A program made the translations under genes and the position numbers. Shown here in pieces: positions 8,750 to 16,686 of a stretch of DNA of 64,000 nt; within the stretch, counting starts at the first letter, position 1; every line of letters starts with the position of its first letter. Source of the stretch: Agrobacterium genomosp. 13 str. CFBP 6927. GTDB taxonomy: Bacteria > Pseudomonadota > Alphaproteobacteria > Rhizobiales > Rhizobiaceae. The stretch lies in NCBI GenBank assembly GCA_900012615.1, contig LT009757.1:663754-727753 (forward strand), written 5' to 3'. The notes below the pieces were generated by a model that did no database searches, was not told the origin of the DNA, and saw nothing but the letters and a program-made list of their open reading frames with translations.

Positions 8750-9889
8750 TTGAATGACAGACGAAACGGTGCATTGACCGGCATTGGCGCAACACAGGGC
8801 GCGCTTCTGGGATACATCAGGCGCAAAGGTTCGGCCTCACGCGTGGAACTGGCCGAGTACTGCAGCATAACCCCGGCAGCCGTCAGCATGATGACACGCA
8901 ATCTGCTTCAGCGCGGCATTATCGAGGAGGGCGCACGCCGGCAGGAAGGTCGCGGTGCACCGCATATCGACCTCACGCTCAAAAAAACCGTCGGCTATGC
9001 CCTTGGCGCGCATGCCAACCGCTATTCGGTGATGTTGACGCTCTTGAACTTCGGCGGGGAGATCGTCGGCGAATTGCAGCTGCGGGGCTCCTATGGTGCG
9101 TTCTCGGATGTTCAGCGGGCGCTTCAGGACGGGTCCGAGGAACTGCTTGCGAAAAACGCGATCAATAGAAGCGACCTCATCGGCGCAGCGATCGCCATGC
9201 CGACCCGCTTTCGCAAGGAAGCCATGTCGCTCGATCTTGCCGAAGAGGTGATTTCCTGGGCGGGATCGGACCTTTCCGCCATGCTGCGCGAGGCATTGCG
9301 GTGCCCGGTCATCATCGAAAACGACGCGAATGCCGCCGCCATGGGTGAGCTCACACTTGGCAACACCGCCGGACATGAGAACTTTGCCTATCTCTATCTG
9401 TCCGAGGGGATAGGCGGCGGCATCATCATCAAGAACGAGCTTTTTCGCGGTTATCTCGGCAATGCCGGCGAGATTGGCGCCCTGCGCGGCCGTGGCGCGT
9501 CACGTCCTTCGTTTGAAGATTTGGCCGCATGGTGTCTCGAGCATGTGGGTGAGAAACCTGCCGGGCGCGCACCCGAGGCCTGGACGGATTATCTGTCGCG
9601 CAATTCCGCCGTGTTTGATGGGTGGCTCCAGCGGGCGGGACCAGAAGTCGCCCGCCTAGGCTTCGCCGTCAGCGCCATCCTTGCCCCCACGGCCATCTTT
9701 GTCGGCGGCACTTTGCCGCGCATGGTACGCGAGAGACTGGCGCAATGGCTGGATTACGAACGCTCGGACCCGTTCAGCGGTTCAAAGGTGATACAGCCGC
9801 AAATCCTGTTGCCCGAGGTCGTGGCGACAGATCCCGTGGCCTTTGGCGCCGCAGCGATGATCCTGCACGGTGTCAGCGAGGCGGGCTAA
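8750..9889 (+). CDS. ROK-family transcriptional regulator
   Basis: A 379-residue regulator with an N-terminal winged helix (about 15-75; SRVELAEYCSITPAAVSMMTR) and a ROK sugar-kinase-like domain. The conserved IIENDANAAAMGE and SEGIGGGIIIKNELFRG segments are present. The ROK zinc motif CxCGxxGCxE is absent; the corresponding stretch reads NAGEIGALRGRG. Start is TTG at 8750 behind GGGAG (8736-8740). It is divergent from the ABC operon and most likely represses it until its sugar ligand binds. Confidence 0.85.
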   Translation: MNDRRNGALTGIGATQGALLGYIRRKGSASRVELAEYCSITPAAVSMMTRNLLQRGIIEEGARRQEGRGAPHIDLTLKKTVGYALGAHANRYSVMLTLLNFGGEIVGELQLRGSYGAFSDVQRALQDGSEELLAKNAINRSDLIGAAIAMPTRFRKEAMSLDLAEEVISWAGSDLSAMLREALRCPVIIENDANAAAMGELTLGNTAGHENFAYLYLSEGIGGGIIIKNELFRGYLGNAGEIGALRGRGASRPSFEDLAAWCLEHVGEKPAGRAPEAWTDYLSRNSAVFDGWLQRAGPEVARLGFAVSAILAPTAIFVGGTLPRMVRERLAQWLDYERSDPFSGSKVIQPQILLPEVVATDPVAFGAAAMILHGVSEAG

Positions 9890-9917
9890 AAATGGAACAC
9901 GGTTTGCGGAAGAAGCC

Positions 9918-10262
9918 TCAGCCGAGATTCTGAACCATGAAATAGATCAGCCAGCAATGCCCGATCACCAGCACCGCCCAGGCCCATTTGGCGGCCCGGA
10001 TATCGGAATCGACCACGGTATTACTGATCTCGGCTGCGCGTCCGGCCTCTTCGCCCGCCCGCTCCTGCGGCGGCCGCGACACCGGCCCCGCTCTAAGCTC
10101 GGCCTCGCCCACGACATAAAGCCGGTCGTTGTGAACCGGTGGACGTGGCTCATCGCCGGCGCTCTCCGCGCGGGAAAGGACGCCGTTGTCGGATGCGCAA
10201 TTCACCGCGAAAAGCTGCGATGACACCCGCCTGTTACGCATGTTACTTCTATTGGGCATCAT
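9918..10262 (-). CDS. Small membrane-anchored protein of unknown function
   Basis: A 114-residue protein I do not recognise. The N-terminus is basic (MMPNRSNMRNRR), the middle is hydrophilic and charged, and a single hydrophobic helix lies at the C-terminus (AWAVLVIGHCWLIYFMV), suggesting a tail-anchored inner-membrane protein. The ribosome-binding site is weak, and upstream in-frame extension is possible. It is convergent with the ROK gene. Confidence 0.45.
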   Translation of the reverse strand: MMPNRSNMRNRRVSSQLFAVNCASDNGVLSRAESAGDEPRPPVHNDRLYVVGEAELRAGPVSRPPQERAGEEAGRAAEISNTVVDSDIRAAKWAWAVLVIGHCWLIYFMVQNLG

Positions 10263-10422
10263 AATTTTCCACACAATAAAAATAAAAATATTCCCCCGAG
10301 ATTTCCGATAAAGCCGTGGCTTTACCGGACATGCTTGCGCTTCACGCACGTCGCTCAGCACCTGTCGAACCGCGTCTTCCGCGCACCTTTCCGCCCTCCC
10401 GGAGCCGATTGGCGCCCGGCGG

Positions 10423-10938
10423 TTACCGCGCCGGGCTTCCGGGAAACTCCCTTTTTCCCGCGTAAGGCTTGGCCTCCCGCTGGATCAGGAAGACGGATTT
10501 CTCCACCGGAAGCGGCTCGGCCGTCCGGTAGCGTTGAAACCGCCTCGAATATTCGAACCGGATCAACCTGTCGTCGAATTTCCCCGCCAGAACGCGATAG
10601 CCGTTGACGACCTCGTTCAGGATTTCCAGTTCTTCCCCCCACAGCCAGCCGCCATAGGAGGTGCCTTCGTTCGAACGCAGGACGATCTCGAAAAAATGCC
10701 CACCTGCCACGACGGGCATGCGGAAGAGAATATCGAGATTGTCCTCGTCCTGATCGTCGCTCTTCTCCGCCGACAGCCTGGCATGGGCAACTTTCGCGTG
10801 AACCAGCGCCGAGACCGGATAGAAAGGACGGCCCTTGAACCACATGAATTCGCTGACCGCATAACCGACGTCATCGGCACGCTGGTAAGGTTCGATACGC
10901 GGCTCGAACGCCATGTAGCTTCCGTTAAACGCAATCAA
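10423..10938 (-). CDS. Conserved-looking hypothetical protein
   Basis: A 171-residue soluble protein with no signal peptide or membrane segment and no motif I recognise. It has balanced charge and many aromatic residues (FEPRIEPYQRADDVGYAV, FMWFKGRPFYP, GGWLWGEELEILNEV), typical of a folded domain. An internal ATG eight codons downstream is an alternative start. It diverges from the BTAD regulator at 11087, so the two share an upstream region of about 150 bases. Confidence 0.6.
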   Translation of the reverse strand: MIAFNGSYMAFEPRIEPYQRADDVGYAVSEFMWFKGRPFYPVSALVHAKVAHARLSAEKSDDQDEDNLDILFRMPVVAGGHFFEIVLRSNEGTSYGGWLWGEELEILNEVVNGYRVLAGKFDDRLIRFEYSRRFQRYRTAEPLPVEKSVFLIQREAKPYAGKREFPGSPAR

Positions 10939-11086
10939 TTTCGAAAATTCCCGATGCCTGCCCGCTGCATGTTCGCTGTTTTCCGCCCGTCATCCACGCT
11001 TCTGTCTGCGACAATAGCCAGCCCGCGTCACACCAGCGTCAAATGGAACGCTATGATGACTTTCAATTTCCCGGGCACGTTGTTAG

Positions 11087-13039
11087 ATGGTGAATCATGA
11101 GGGGACGAATGTGGCTGGGCACGCTGAACTAATATCGATCCGGCTTTTTGGAACCCCGCGCTGTGAAGCGGTGCGGGACGCCTTTTTTCCGTCCAAGGGC
11201 TTTGCCCTGACCGCCGCCCTGATCCTTGCTCCGAACCAGTCGCTTTCCCGCCAGCAGGCCGCATCGCTCCTATGGGAAAATGTCGAGCAGAAAAGGGCTC
11301 TTGGCAATCTGCGGCAGCTGATCCTGCGCCTTCAGAAGCTCCCCAATGGCGACGAGGCGATTCTCCTGACCGAAGGCAACGACCTGAAGGCCGGAAAGCT
11401 GGCGCAGCGCACCGATCTTGCGATCTTCCTTACCGGTGCGCGATCCGAAGACCCGATGCGCCGGCTGCACGCCCTGCTTGAATTCGGCGGTGATTTGCTG
11501 GAGGGGCTGGAGACCGGGCAGGATCATCTTTATCTCTGGCTGCTGTCGGAACGACGCCGTCTCAAGGACCTGTTCTTTTCAAGCTATATGCAACTGCTCG
11601 AGGAGCTGACGCGCTTCGGCCGCGCCAGTTCGAACGACATTGGCAGGCTTGCCGAATGCGCCCTCAAGATCGAGCCGGAGCGCGAGGAAACCTACCGCGC
11701 CGCCATGGCGGCCTATGCGCGGATCGGAAACACCAGCGCCTGCGAGGGCGTTTTCCAGCTTCTGCTGGAACAGCTGCGTCAGGAAGAGCGCTCTCCGGAA
11801 GCCGAAACGGTGGCATTGAGACGCCGGATACAAAGCCTGACTTCGACGATAGCTGCCCCCAATGAGGCAGACGAGGGCAGCCGCCGAAAGGCCACGGCAA
11901 AACCGCGCGTCGCCTTTGGCCGGCCGGCGCGGGTAGACGGGCTGCCGGTCTCGCCGGTGATGCAGGCCTTCGTCGAGGATGTCGCCAACAGCCTGGTCCG
12001 ATACAGGACCTTCACGGTCCTTTCGCCGCACAGCACCTTTGCGCTGACGCGCGACCGCACCGATGACAGCTACGCCATGTTGCGGGCGGATTATCGCATC
12101 ATGTCGACGGTTTTCGACGATGCCCGCATGTCGGTTGCCCTGATCGAGGAAGCGACTGGCGAGATCGTCTGGTCGCTGGAAGCTGTCTTGACGGAGCGGC
12201 AGATTCACGCCGCCTTCCGGCTCCTGTCCAAACAGGTCGCAGCCGCACTTGCCCGCGAGATCGAGCGGCTACAGGTGGAACCCGACCGCAACCATAGCGG
12301 CGAAGCCTACCGGCAATTGCTGGAGGGCCAGCAGCTTCTGCGCGGCAAATGCGATCTGCCGCTGCTGCGGCGGGCCCGTTCGATGTTCCGCAAGGCGGTC
12401 GATATCGACCACAGCATGGCGGTTGCCCGTGCCCGCGTGGCGCAGAGCCTGCAGCTGGAGTGGCTGATGCTGGGTGGCAACGACCCACACCTGCTGCACC
12501 GCGCCAAGGCCGAGGCCGACGCCTCCATCGAAATCGACCCGGCCCTTGGCGTCGGCCACTGGATGTGCGCGGTGGTGGCGCTCTATCAGCGGGATTTCGA
12601 CATATCCGCCGAAAAATTCTTCGAGGCAGAAGCGCTTGCGCCCAACTCCGCCGATCTTTTGCTCCAGCACGCCGATGCGCTCGCCCATTTCGGCGATGCC
12701 GAGATCGCCTGGGAAAAGTTTCAACAGGCCATCGACCTCAACCCGCTCGCGCCCGACATCTACTGGTGGGCGGGCGCCAGCATCGCGTTCAAACGCGAAG
12801 ATTACGGCGCAGCAGTGGAATTATGCGGGCGGATGGAGAATGACGAGCCAGCGCTGCGCGTCTTGACCGCAAGCCATGCGCTGCACGGCGATTTGGTCGC
12901 CGCCCGGGAAACCGGCGGCAGGCTTCAGGAAAACTATCCGGGTATGACGGCGAGGGAGATCAGCAGCCTGTCTCCAGACCGCGACCCGATAGCGAATGAA
13001 AAGTTCTATCACGCTCTTCGATTAGCTGGGATCAAATAG
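11087..13039 (+). CDS. BTAD/SARP-like transcriptional regulator with TPR repeats
   Basis: A 650-residue regulator. Residues about 14-90 fit an OmpR-like winged helix (ISIRLFGTPRCEAV ... QKRALGNLRQLILRLQKL). About 95-245 is a bacterial transcriptional activator domain of helical repeats. About 275-395 resembles the domain that follows in adenylate-cyclase/CadC-like regulators (FLGO/TolB-N type). About 400-620 holds TPR-like repeats. No membrane helix is evident. GTG at 11111, behind GAGGGGA, is an alternative start. It ends 8 bases before the 142-aa gene and begins a same-strand run with YcaO, TfuA and a deiminase-like gene, so it is probably the pathway activator. Confidence 0.8.
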   Translation: MVNHEGTNVAGHAELISIRLFGTPRCEAVRDAFFPSKGFALTAALILAPNQSLSRQQAASLLWENVEQKRALGNLRQLILRLQKLPNGDEAILLTEGNDLKAGKLAQRTDLAIFLTGARSEDPMRRLHALLEFGGDLLEGLETGQDHLYLWLLSERRRLKDLFFSSYMQLLEELTRFGRASSNDIGRLAECALKIEPEREETYRAAMAAYARIGNTSACEGVFQLLLEQLRQEERSPEAETVALRRRIQSLTSTIAAPNEADEGSRRKATAKPRVAFGRPARVDGLPVSPVMQAFVEDVANSLVRYRTFTVLSPHSTFALTRDRTDDSYAMLRADYRIMSTVFDDARMSVALIEEATGEIVWSLEAVLTERQIHAAFRLLSKQVAAALAREIERLQVEPDRNHSGEAYRQLLEGQQLLRGKCDLPLLRRARSMFRKAVDIDHSMAVARARVAQSLQLEWLMLGGNDPHLLHRAKAEADASIEIDPALGVGHWMCAVVALYQRDFDISAEKFFEAEALAPNSADLLLQHADALAHFGDAEIAWEKFQQAIDLNPLAPDIYWWAGASIAFKREDYGAAVELCGRMENDEPALRVLTASHALHGDLVAARETGGRLQENYPGMTAREISSLSPDRDPIANEKFYHALRLAGIK

Positions 13040-13047
13040 GAGATATT

Positions 13048-13476
13048 ATGTCCTCGCATTTCTTCATTGTCGGAAAAAAGGATTTCGGCGTTCTCTTCAT
13101 TCGCACGGCGCCGCTCAGGGTTGCGTCCGTATCGCATGAGACGATTGCCGCCTATGAATCCGCCCATCCCGGCGTGGATGGCTATGCACGCGTTGCAGCG
13201 GCTGCAAAATCCATGCTCGTTCGCCAGGACGGCCAGCCCGAGACCGAGCTGGATCAGGTTCAGATCCAGGGCATCGAAGCCCTCGTCGCCGGTGGCGCCG
13301 TGGTTTCGGAGGCTGATTTCGCCTTTATCGGCGAAGTGGTCGATGCCGGCTGGGACTTCAACCGCATGGTGCAGGCGCCGATCGAAGCGGCTTTGAAGGC
13401 TGTCGGCCCTGCCGGTTCCATCACCGGCGAACTGTTCGACGCCATCCTTGCCGACGACACCAACGCGGCACCCTGA
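13048..13476 (+). CDS. Unknown 142-aa protein leading the YcaO-TfuA operon
   Basis: A 142-residue protein behind a good GGAG site (ATG at 13048). I do not recognise a domain. It is acidic, has no cysteine, and carries five or so arginines, two of them near the N-terminus (FIRTAPLR). The N-terminal third looks beta-rich (SSHFFIVGKKDFGVLFIR), the rest helical and alanine-rich, ending in an acidic tail (FDAILADDTNAAP). It is 8 bases after the BTAD gene and overlaps the open frame of YcaO. By position it is a candidate substrate or a substrate-presenting partner of the modifying enzymes; that is inference only. Confidence 0.75.
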   Translation: MSSHFFIVGKKDFGVLFIRTAPLRVASVSHETIAAYESAHPGVDGYARVAAAAKSMLVRQDGQPETELDQVQIQGIEALVAGGAVVSEADFAFIGEVVDAGWDFNRMVQAPIEAALKAVGPAGSITGELFDAILADDTNAAP

Positions 13477-14701
13477 TGGCGGTCCCGCAGCCTTGACCGC
13501 GGCCGGTGCTCCCAATTCAGCGACAGCGGCTTCAAGACATGCGGACGCTTCGTTCTTCGATCCCGAACTGCTTCGGCGGTTCGGGATTACCCGCGTTGGC
13601 GATGTGACCGGTCTCGATATTATCGGCATACCCGTCTGGTTCGCGACGCGGCCCAATTCACGCGGATTGTCGGTATCGCAGGGCAAGGGTCTTGTTGCAG
13701 GGCAGGCCCGGCTTTCGGCCGTCATGGAAGCGATCGAAGGCGCGGTCGCCGAGGACACCCGCAAACATATTGCTGTTTTCGGTTCCATTCAGGACATGCA
13801 GAACAAGGGCGTTCCACTCGTTCCATTCGAAACGGTCGGCCGGGTCGACCCCGCCATGCTCAATCTGCAAAACGAGCGCGCCTGGATAAAGGGCACATCC
13901 ATTCGCCAGCAGCGGGACGTTTTTGCTCCCTATGAACTCGTCGGCATGGATTTCCGCGCGGATTTCCCCTGGGACCGGCGAGCCTTCCTCATGAGTTCGC
14001 AGGGTCTTGCCGCCGGTTTCGACCATGACCATGCCGTTCTCCACGCCTTGCTCGAACTCATTGAAAATGATGCCTGCTTCCTCGTCGATACATTTGAAAC
14101 CCGCACCGTCGCTCCACGACCGGTGCTGTTTCCGGCCGGTATCGATGCCTCCTTCGACACGCTCGTTCAGCATCTTTCGGATATCGGTCTGCCGCCATCC
14201 TTCTTCGACCTTACCAATGCGCTTGGCGTGCCGGTGGTGATGGCGAGCCTGCCCCGATCCGTCCATACGCAGGATGGGCTTGCGACGCGCAGCGCTGCCG
14301 GTGCCGCCTGCCGTCCCGGCGCCTATGACGCGGCAATCGCCGCCCTGCTGGAGGCAATACAATCGCGTTTGACGGATATCAGTGGCGCAAGGGACGACCT
14401 CTCCCCTCTGCGTTACCAGCGGGACATGTCTTGCGCGGGGACGACGGGATCAGGAGCGCGAGCGGCCCCGGTCAATCTCGATCTTGCCCATGGCGATCCG
14501 TCCTTGCCACAATGGCGAAAGCTTGCGGAACATCTGTTCGCTGGCGGGATCGAGGATATCTATGTCTTCCCGCTGGAAACGGGCGTCTCCGGCCTGCATG
14601 TGGTGCGGGTTCTGGCAAGCGGCCTCTCCCCGGCCGGTGGCGGCTTGCAACACATATCGCAGCGAGCGCTCCATGGCCTCCTCAAAATCGGAGGGCTTTG
14701 A
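13448..14701 (+). CDS. YcaO-family ATP-dependent cyclodehydratase/thioamidation enzyme
   Basis: YcaO enzymes use ATP to activate peptide backbone amides, making azolines or, with TfuA, thioamides. The nucleotide-binding signatures are present: SQGKGLVAGQARLSAVMEAIE, HALLELIENDA, and AACRPGAYDAAIAALLEAIQ followed by SRLTDISGARDD. The C-terminus (ISQRALHGLLKIGGL) lacks the PxPxP ending of azoline-forming YcaOs. The 5' end is uncertain: the frame opens at TTG 13448 inside the previous gene, and TTG 13493 is an alternative; neither has a strong ribosome-binding site, suggesting coupled translation. The stop overlaps the TfuA start by one base. Confidence 0.88.
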   Translation: MPTTPTRHPDGGPAALTAAGAPNSATAASRHADASFFDPELLRRFGITRVGDVTGLDIIGIPVWFATRPNSRGLSVSQGKGLVAGQARLSAVMEAIEGAVAEDTRKHIAVFGSIQDMQNKGVPLVPFETVGRVDPAMLNLQNERAWIKGTSIRQQRDVFAPYELVGMDFRADFPWDRRAFLMSSQGLAAGFDHDHAVLHALLELIENDACFLVDTFETRTVAPRPVLFPAGIDASFDTLVQHLSDIGLPPSFFDLTNALGVPVVMASLPRSVHTQDGLATRSAAGAACRPGAYDAAIAALLEAIQSRLTDISGARDDLSPLRYQRDMSCAGTTGSGARAAPVNLDLAHGDPSLPQWRKLAEHLFAGGIEDIYVFPLETGVSGLHVVRVLASGLSPAGGGLQHISQRALHGLLKIGGL

Positions 14702-15411
14702 TGAAGCCCGTCATTTTTGCAGGTCCGTCCATCCACGGCATCGCCCGCGACCATCTTTCCGGTTTCGATCTGCACGGACCGGCGGCATGCGGAGACATTT
14801 TCGATGCGGTCCGGCAGGGTGCGCGCGTGATCGGGCTGATCGACGGTCTTTATGGTGATTGTGCCGCCGTCTGGCACAAGGAAATCCTCCATGCACTCTC
14901 AGCCGGTGTCACCGTTCTCGGCGCTGCCAGCATGGGCGCTCTGAGGGCTGCGGAATGTGCGGCCTTCGGCATGACCGGCATTGGGGAAATCTTCGAAGCC
15001 TATCGCGATGGGCAGCGTTTTTCCGATGCCGATGTGGCGGTGAGCCACGCGCCAGGCGAACTTGATTATCGCCCGCTGACGATTGCGCTGGTCGATGCCG
15101 AAGCGACGCTGGAAGCGTGCCACGCCAAAATGGAGCCGGAGGAACACGACGCCCTGCTCCGCGCTGCCCGCAAACTGCATTTTACCCGCAGAACATGGCG
15201 TGCCATCACAACCGAGGCCGGTAGAGGCTCCGAAACCGCAAATTTGCTGACGGAGAGGGCAGTTTCCGTCAAACGAAATGACGCGGCCAGACTTCTGGCG
15301 CTAATTGGCGGCCAACAGCTGCCTCCTCCGGCGCTATCATGGAAATTCCAGAACACGGTGTTTTTTCAGCAATTGGCCATGCGGCGAACAGCGGGAGAAA
15401 CAGCGTCTTGA
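14701..15411 (+). CDS. TfuA-like protein, YcaO partner
   Basis: A 236-residue TfuA-domain protein. TfuA was named from trifolitoxin production in Rhizobium; with YcaO it is required for peptide backbone thioamidation in other systems, probably by recruiting or delivering sulfur. The family core is clear: VIFAGPSIHGIA, GDIFDAVRQGARVIGLIDG, HKEILHALSAGVTVLGAAS, then MGALRAAECAAFGM and IFEAYRDGQRFSDADVAVSH. ATG 14701 shares a base with the YcaO stop (TGATG), so the two are translationally coupled. The last codons overlap the start of the deiminase-like gene. Confidence 0.92.
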   Translation: MKPVIFAGPSIHGIARDHLSGFDLHGPAACGDIFDAVRQGARVIGLIDGLYGDCAAVWHKEILHALSAGVTVLGAASMGALRAAECAAFGMTGIGEIFEAYRDGQRFSDADVAVSHAPGELDYRPLTIALVDAEATLEACHAKMEPEEHDALLRAARKLHFTRRTWRAITTEAGRGSETANLLTERAVSVKRNDAARLLALIGGQQLPPPALSWKFQNTVFFQQLAMRRTAGETAS

Positions 15412-16550
15412 CCGCCATCCGGTCCCGGTCTCTGGTGCCCGATTGCGGCGGGCTGATCCGCACCATCGCGCTTGCGTTGCCCGCATCTTTTTTTTCGGCT
15501 GACAGGCCTGACAATATCGTGTCACCGCTCGTACCGATCGGAAACCTGCTATCGGCACTGCCTTGCGATGTGGCGACGGTCATTCTTATCGATCGCATCA
15601 GTCTCGAGCCGGCGCAAAACTGGCTGGACAGGCTGGAAATCCGCCCTGGCGCTGTGCTGGTTCCAATTGATGGAAACACCGGCGTTTCGCATCCCTGGAT
15701 ACAGGATATGTTCCATGTCCGGACCAATGGCGAGGCTGCATCCGAACTGGTTGTAACAGCGGCAAATGCTGTCGCCGATGCGCTTGCCGATTGCCTGGGG
15801 CTTGCAGCGACCGTCATTGATGTCGTTTTGCCGGGCGGCAACCAGCTGGTTGGCCCTGACTTTCGGCTGGTGGGCCATTCCAGCCTGCAGGATGACAGGG
15901 GTTTCGGCAGGAGCACCTCAAGCGACCGCAGCGAACGGTGGCAGCAGGTTCAGGCGCTTGACGGCAGGGCCGTGCACAGTTTCGGATATCGGCCGGAAGA
16001 CTTAGGCAATGCCTCGGCTTGGTCGGATTCTTCCATGGTAAAGGCTTCCGCCGCGGCAATCCCCGGCGAAAAAATGCATCAATGCGGTTTCCATGTCGAT
16101 CAGTTCGTTTCGGTTACGGGCCTGAACCGGGATGGCCATCCCCTGCTGCTTGTCGCCGATCCGGTCGCACCTGGCGATTGCGCCAGCCGTGCCGCCATGG
16201 AGCTGAAACGGAAACTGGATGCATCGGCTCTTTCGCTGGCGCGGCAAGGCTTTGCGATCCTGAGAAATCCCATCCCGATCCTACCCGCCATCGATACGAA
16301 TAAATGCCTCCCCCGGCTTTACAACAACGTCTTTCTGGAGAATGTCACACGGTCCGGTCAAAAACGGCCATTTGTCTGGATCCCGCATTTCGGCGACACG
16401 GAGATGGTCGAGGATTTCGACAAGGAAAACCGGCACATATGGGAGAGCCTTGGATTTCACGTTATTGGCGTGGCCGGGTGGAGCCATCTGGCAAGTCGCA
16501 ACGGAGCACTGCGCTGTGCAACCAAGGTGATAAATCGTGATCCTGTATAG
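15408..16550 (+). CDS. Peptidyl-arginine deiminase-like protein (guanidino-modifying enzyme superfamily)
   Basis: A 380-residue protein whose key residues match the catalytic core of protein-arginine deiminases: D100 in PWIQDMF (PAD4 WMQDEM, D350), GGNQLVGPDF at 143, H229/D231 in GFHVDQFVSV (PAD4 HVDEFLSF, H471/D473), and C370 in GALRCATKV ten residues from the end (PAD4 EVHCGTNV, C645). Agmatine deiminases share the fold, but WIQD and the sequence after HVD favour the peptidyl type. Residues numbered from TTG 15408, which overlaps the TfuA stop and follows GGGAG; an ATG at 15339 lies inside TfuA. No signal peptide is seen. It likely converts peptide arginine to citrulline on the YcaO-TfuA product; activity is inferred. 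Confidence 0.7.
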   Translation: MTAIRSRSLVPDCGGLIRTIALALPASFFSADRPDNIVSPLVPIGNLLSALPCDVATVILIDRISLEPAQNWLDRLEIRPGAVLVPIDGNTGVSHPWIQDMFHVRTNGEAASELVVTAANAVADALADCLGLAATVIDVVLPGGNQLVGPDFRLVGHSSLQDDRGFGRSTSSDRSERWQQVQALDGRAVHSFGYRPEDLGNASAWSDSSMVKASAAAIPGEKMHQCGFHVDQFVSVTGLNRDGHPLLLVADPVAPGDCASRAAMELKRKLDASALSLARQGFAILRNPIPILPAIDTNKCLPRLYNNVFLENVTRSGQKRPFVWIPHFGDTEMVEDFDKENRHIWESLGFHVIGVAGWSHLASRNGALRCATKVINRDPV

Positions 16551-16552
16551 GG

Positions 16553-16584
16553 TTGGCAAAAGAAAAACCGCGCTATTTTGCCAA
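16553..16584 (+). terminator. Inverted repeat after deiminase-like gene
   Basis: Perfect 9-base arms TTGGCAAAA and TTTTGCCAA with a 14-base spacer start two bases after the stop of the deiminase-like gene. A-rich left arm and T-rich right arm resemble a weak intrinsic terminator; it marks the probable operon end. Confidence 0.5.
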
Positions 16585-16613
16585 TAGTGAGCTACAATAC
16601 CCGTGGAAATTGT

Positions 16614-16633
16614 GTTGAATGTATACCTTCAAC
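16614..16633. promoter_or_regulatory. Candidate operator upstream of XRE regulator
   Basis: Inverted arms GTTGAA and TTCAAC separated by 8 bases lie about 55 bases before the XRE gene, in an AT-rich stretch. It may be an autoregulatory site; binding is inferred. Confidence 0.35.
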
Positions 16634-16686
16634 AATATTAATTGATAATTATCCGATTTAAGACCTCACAACTGGAGGAATTCAAT

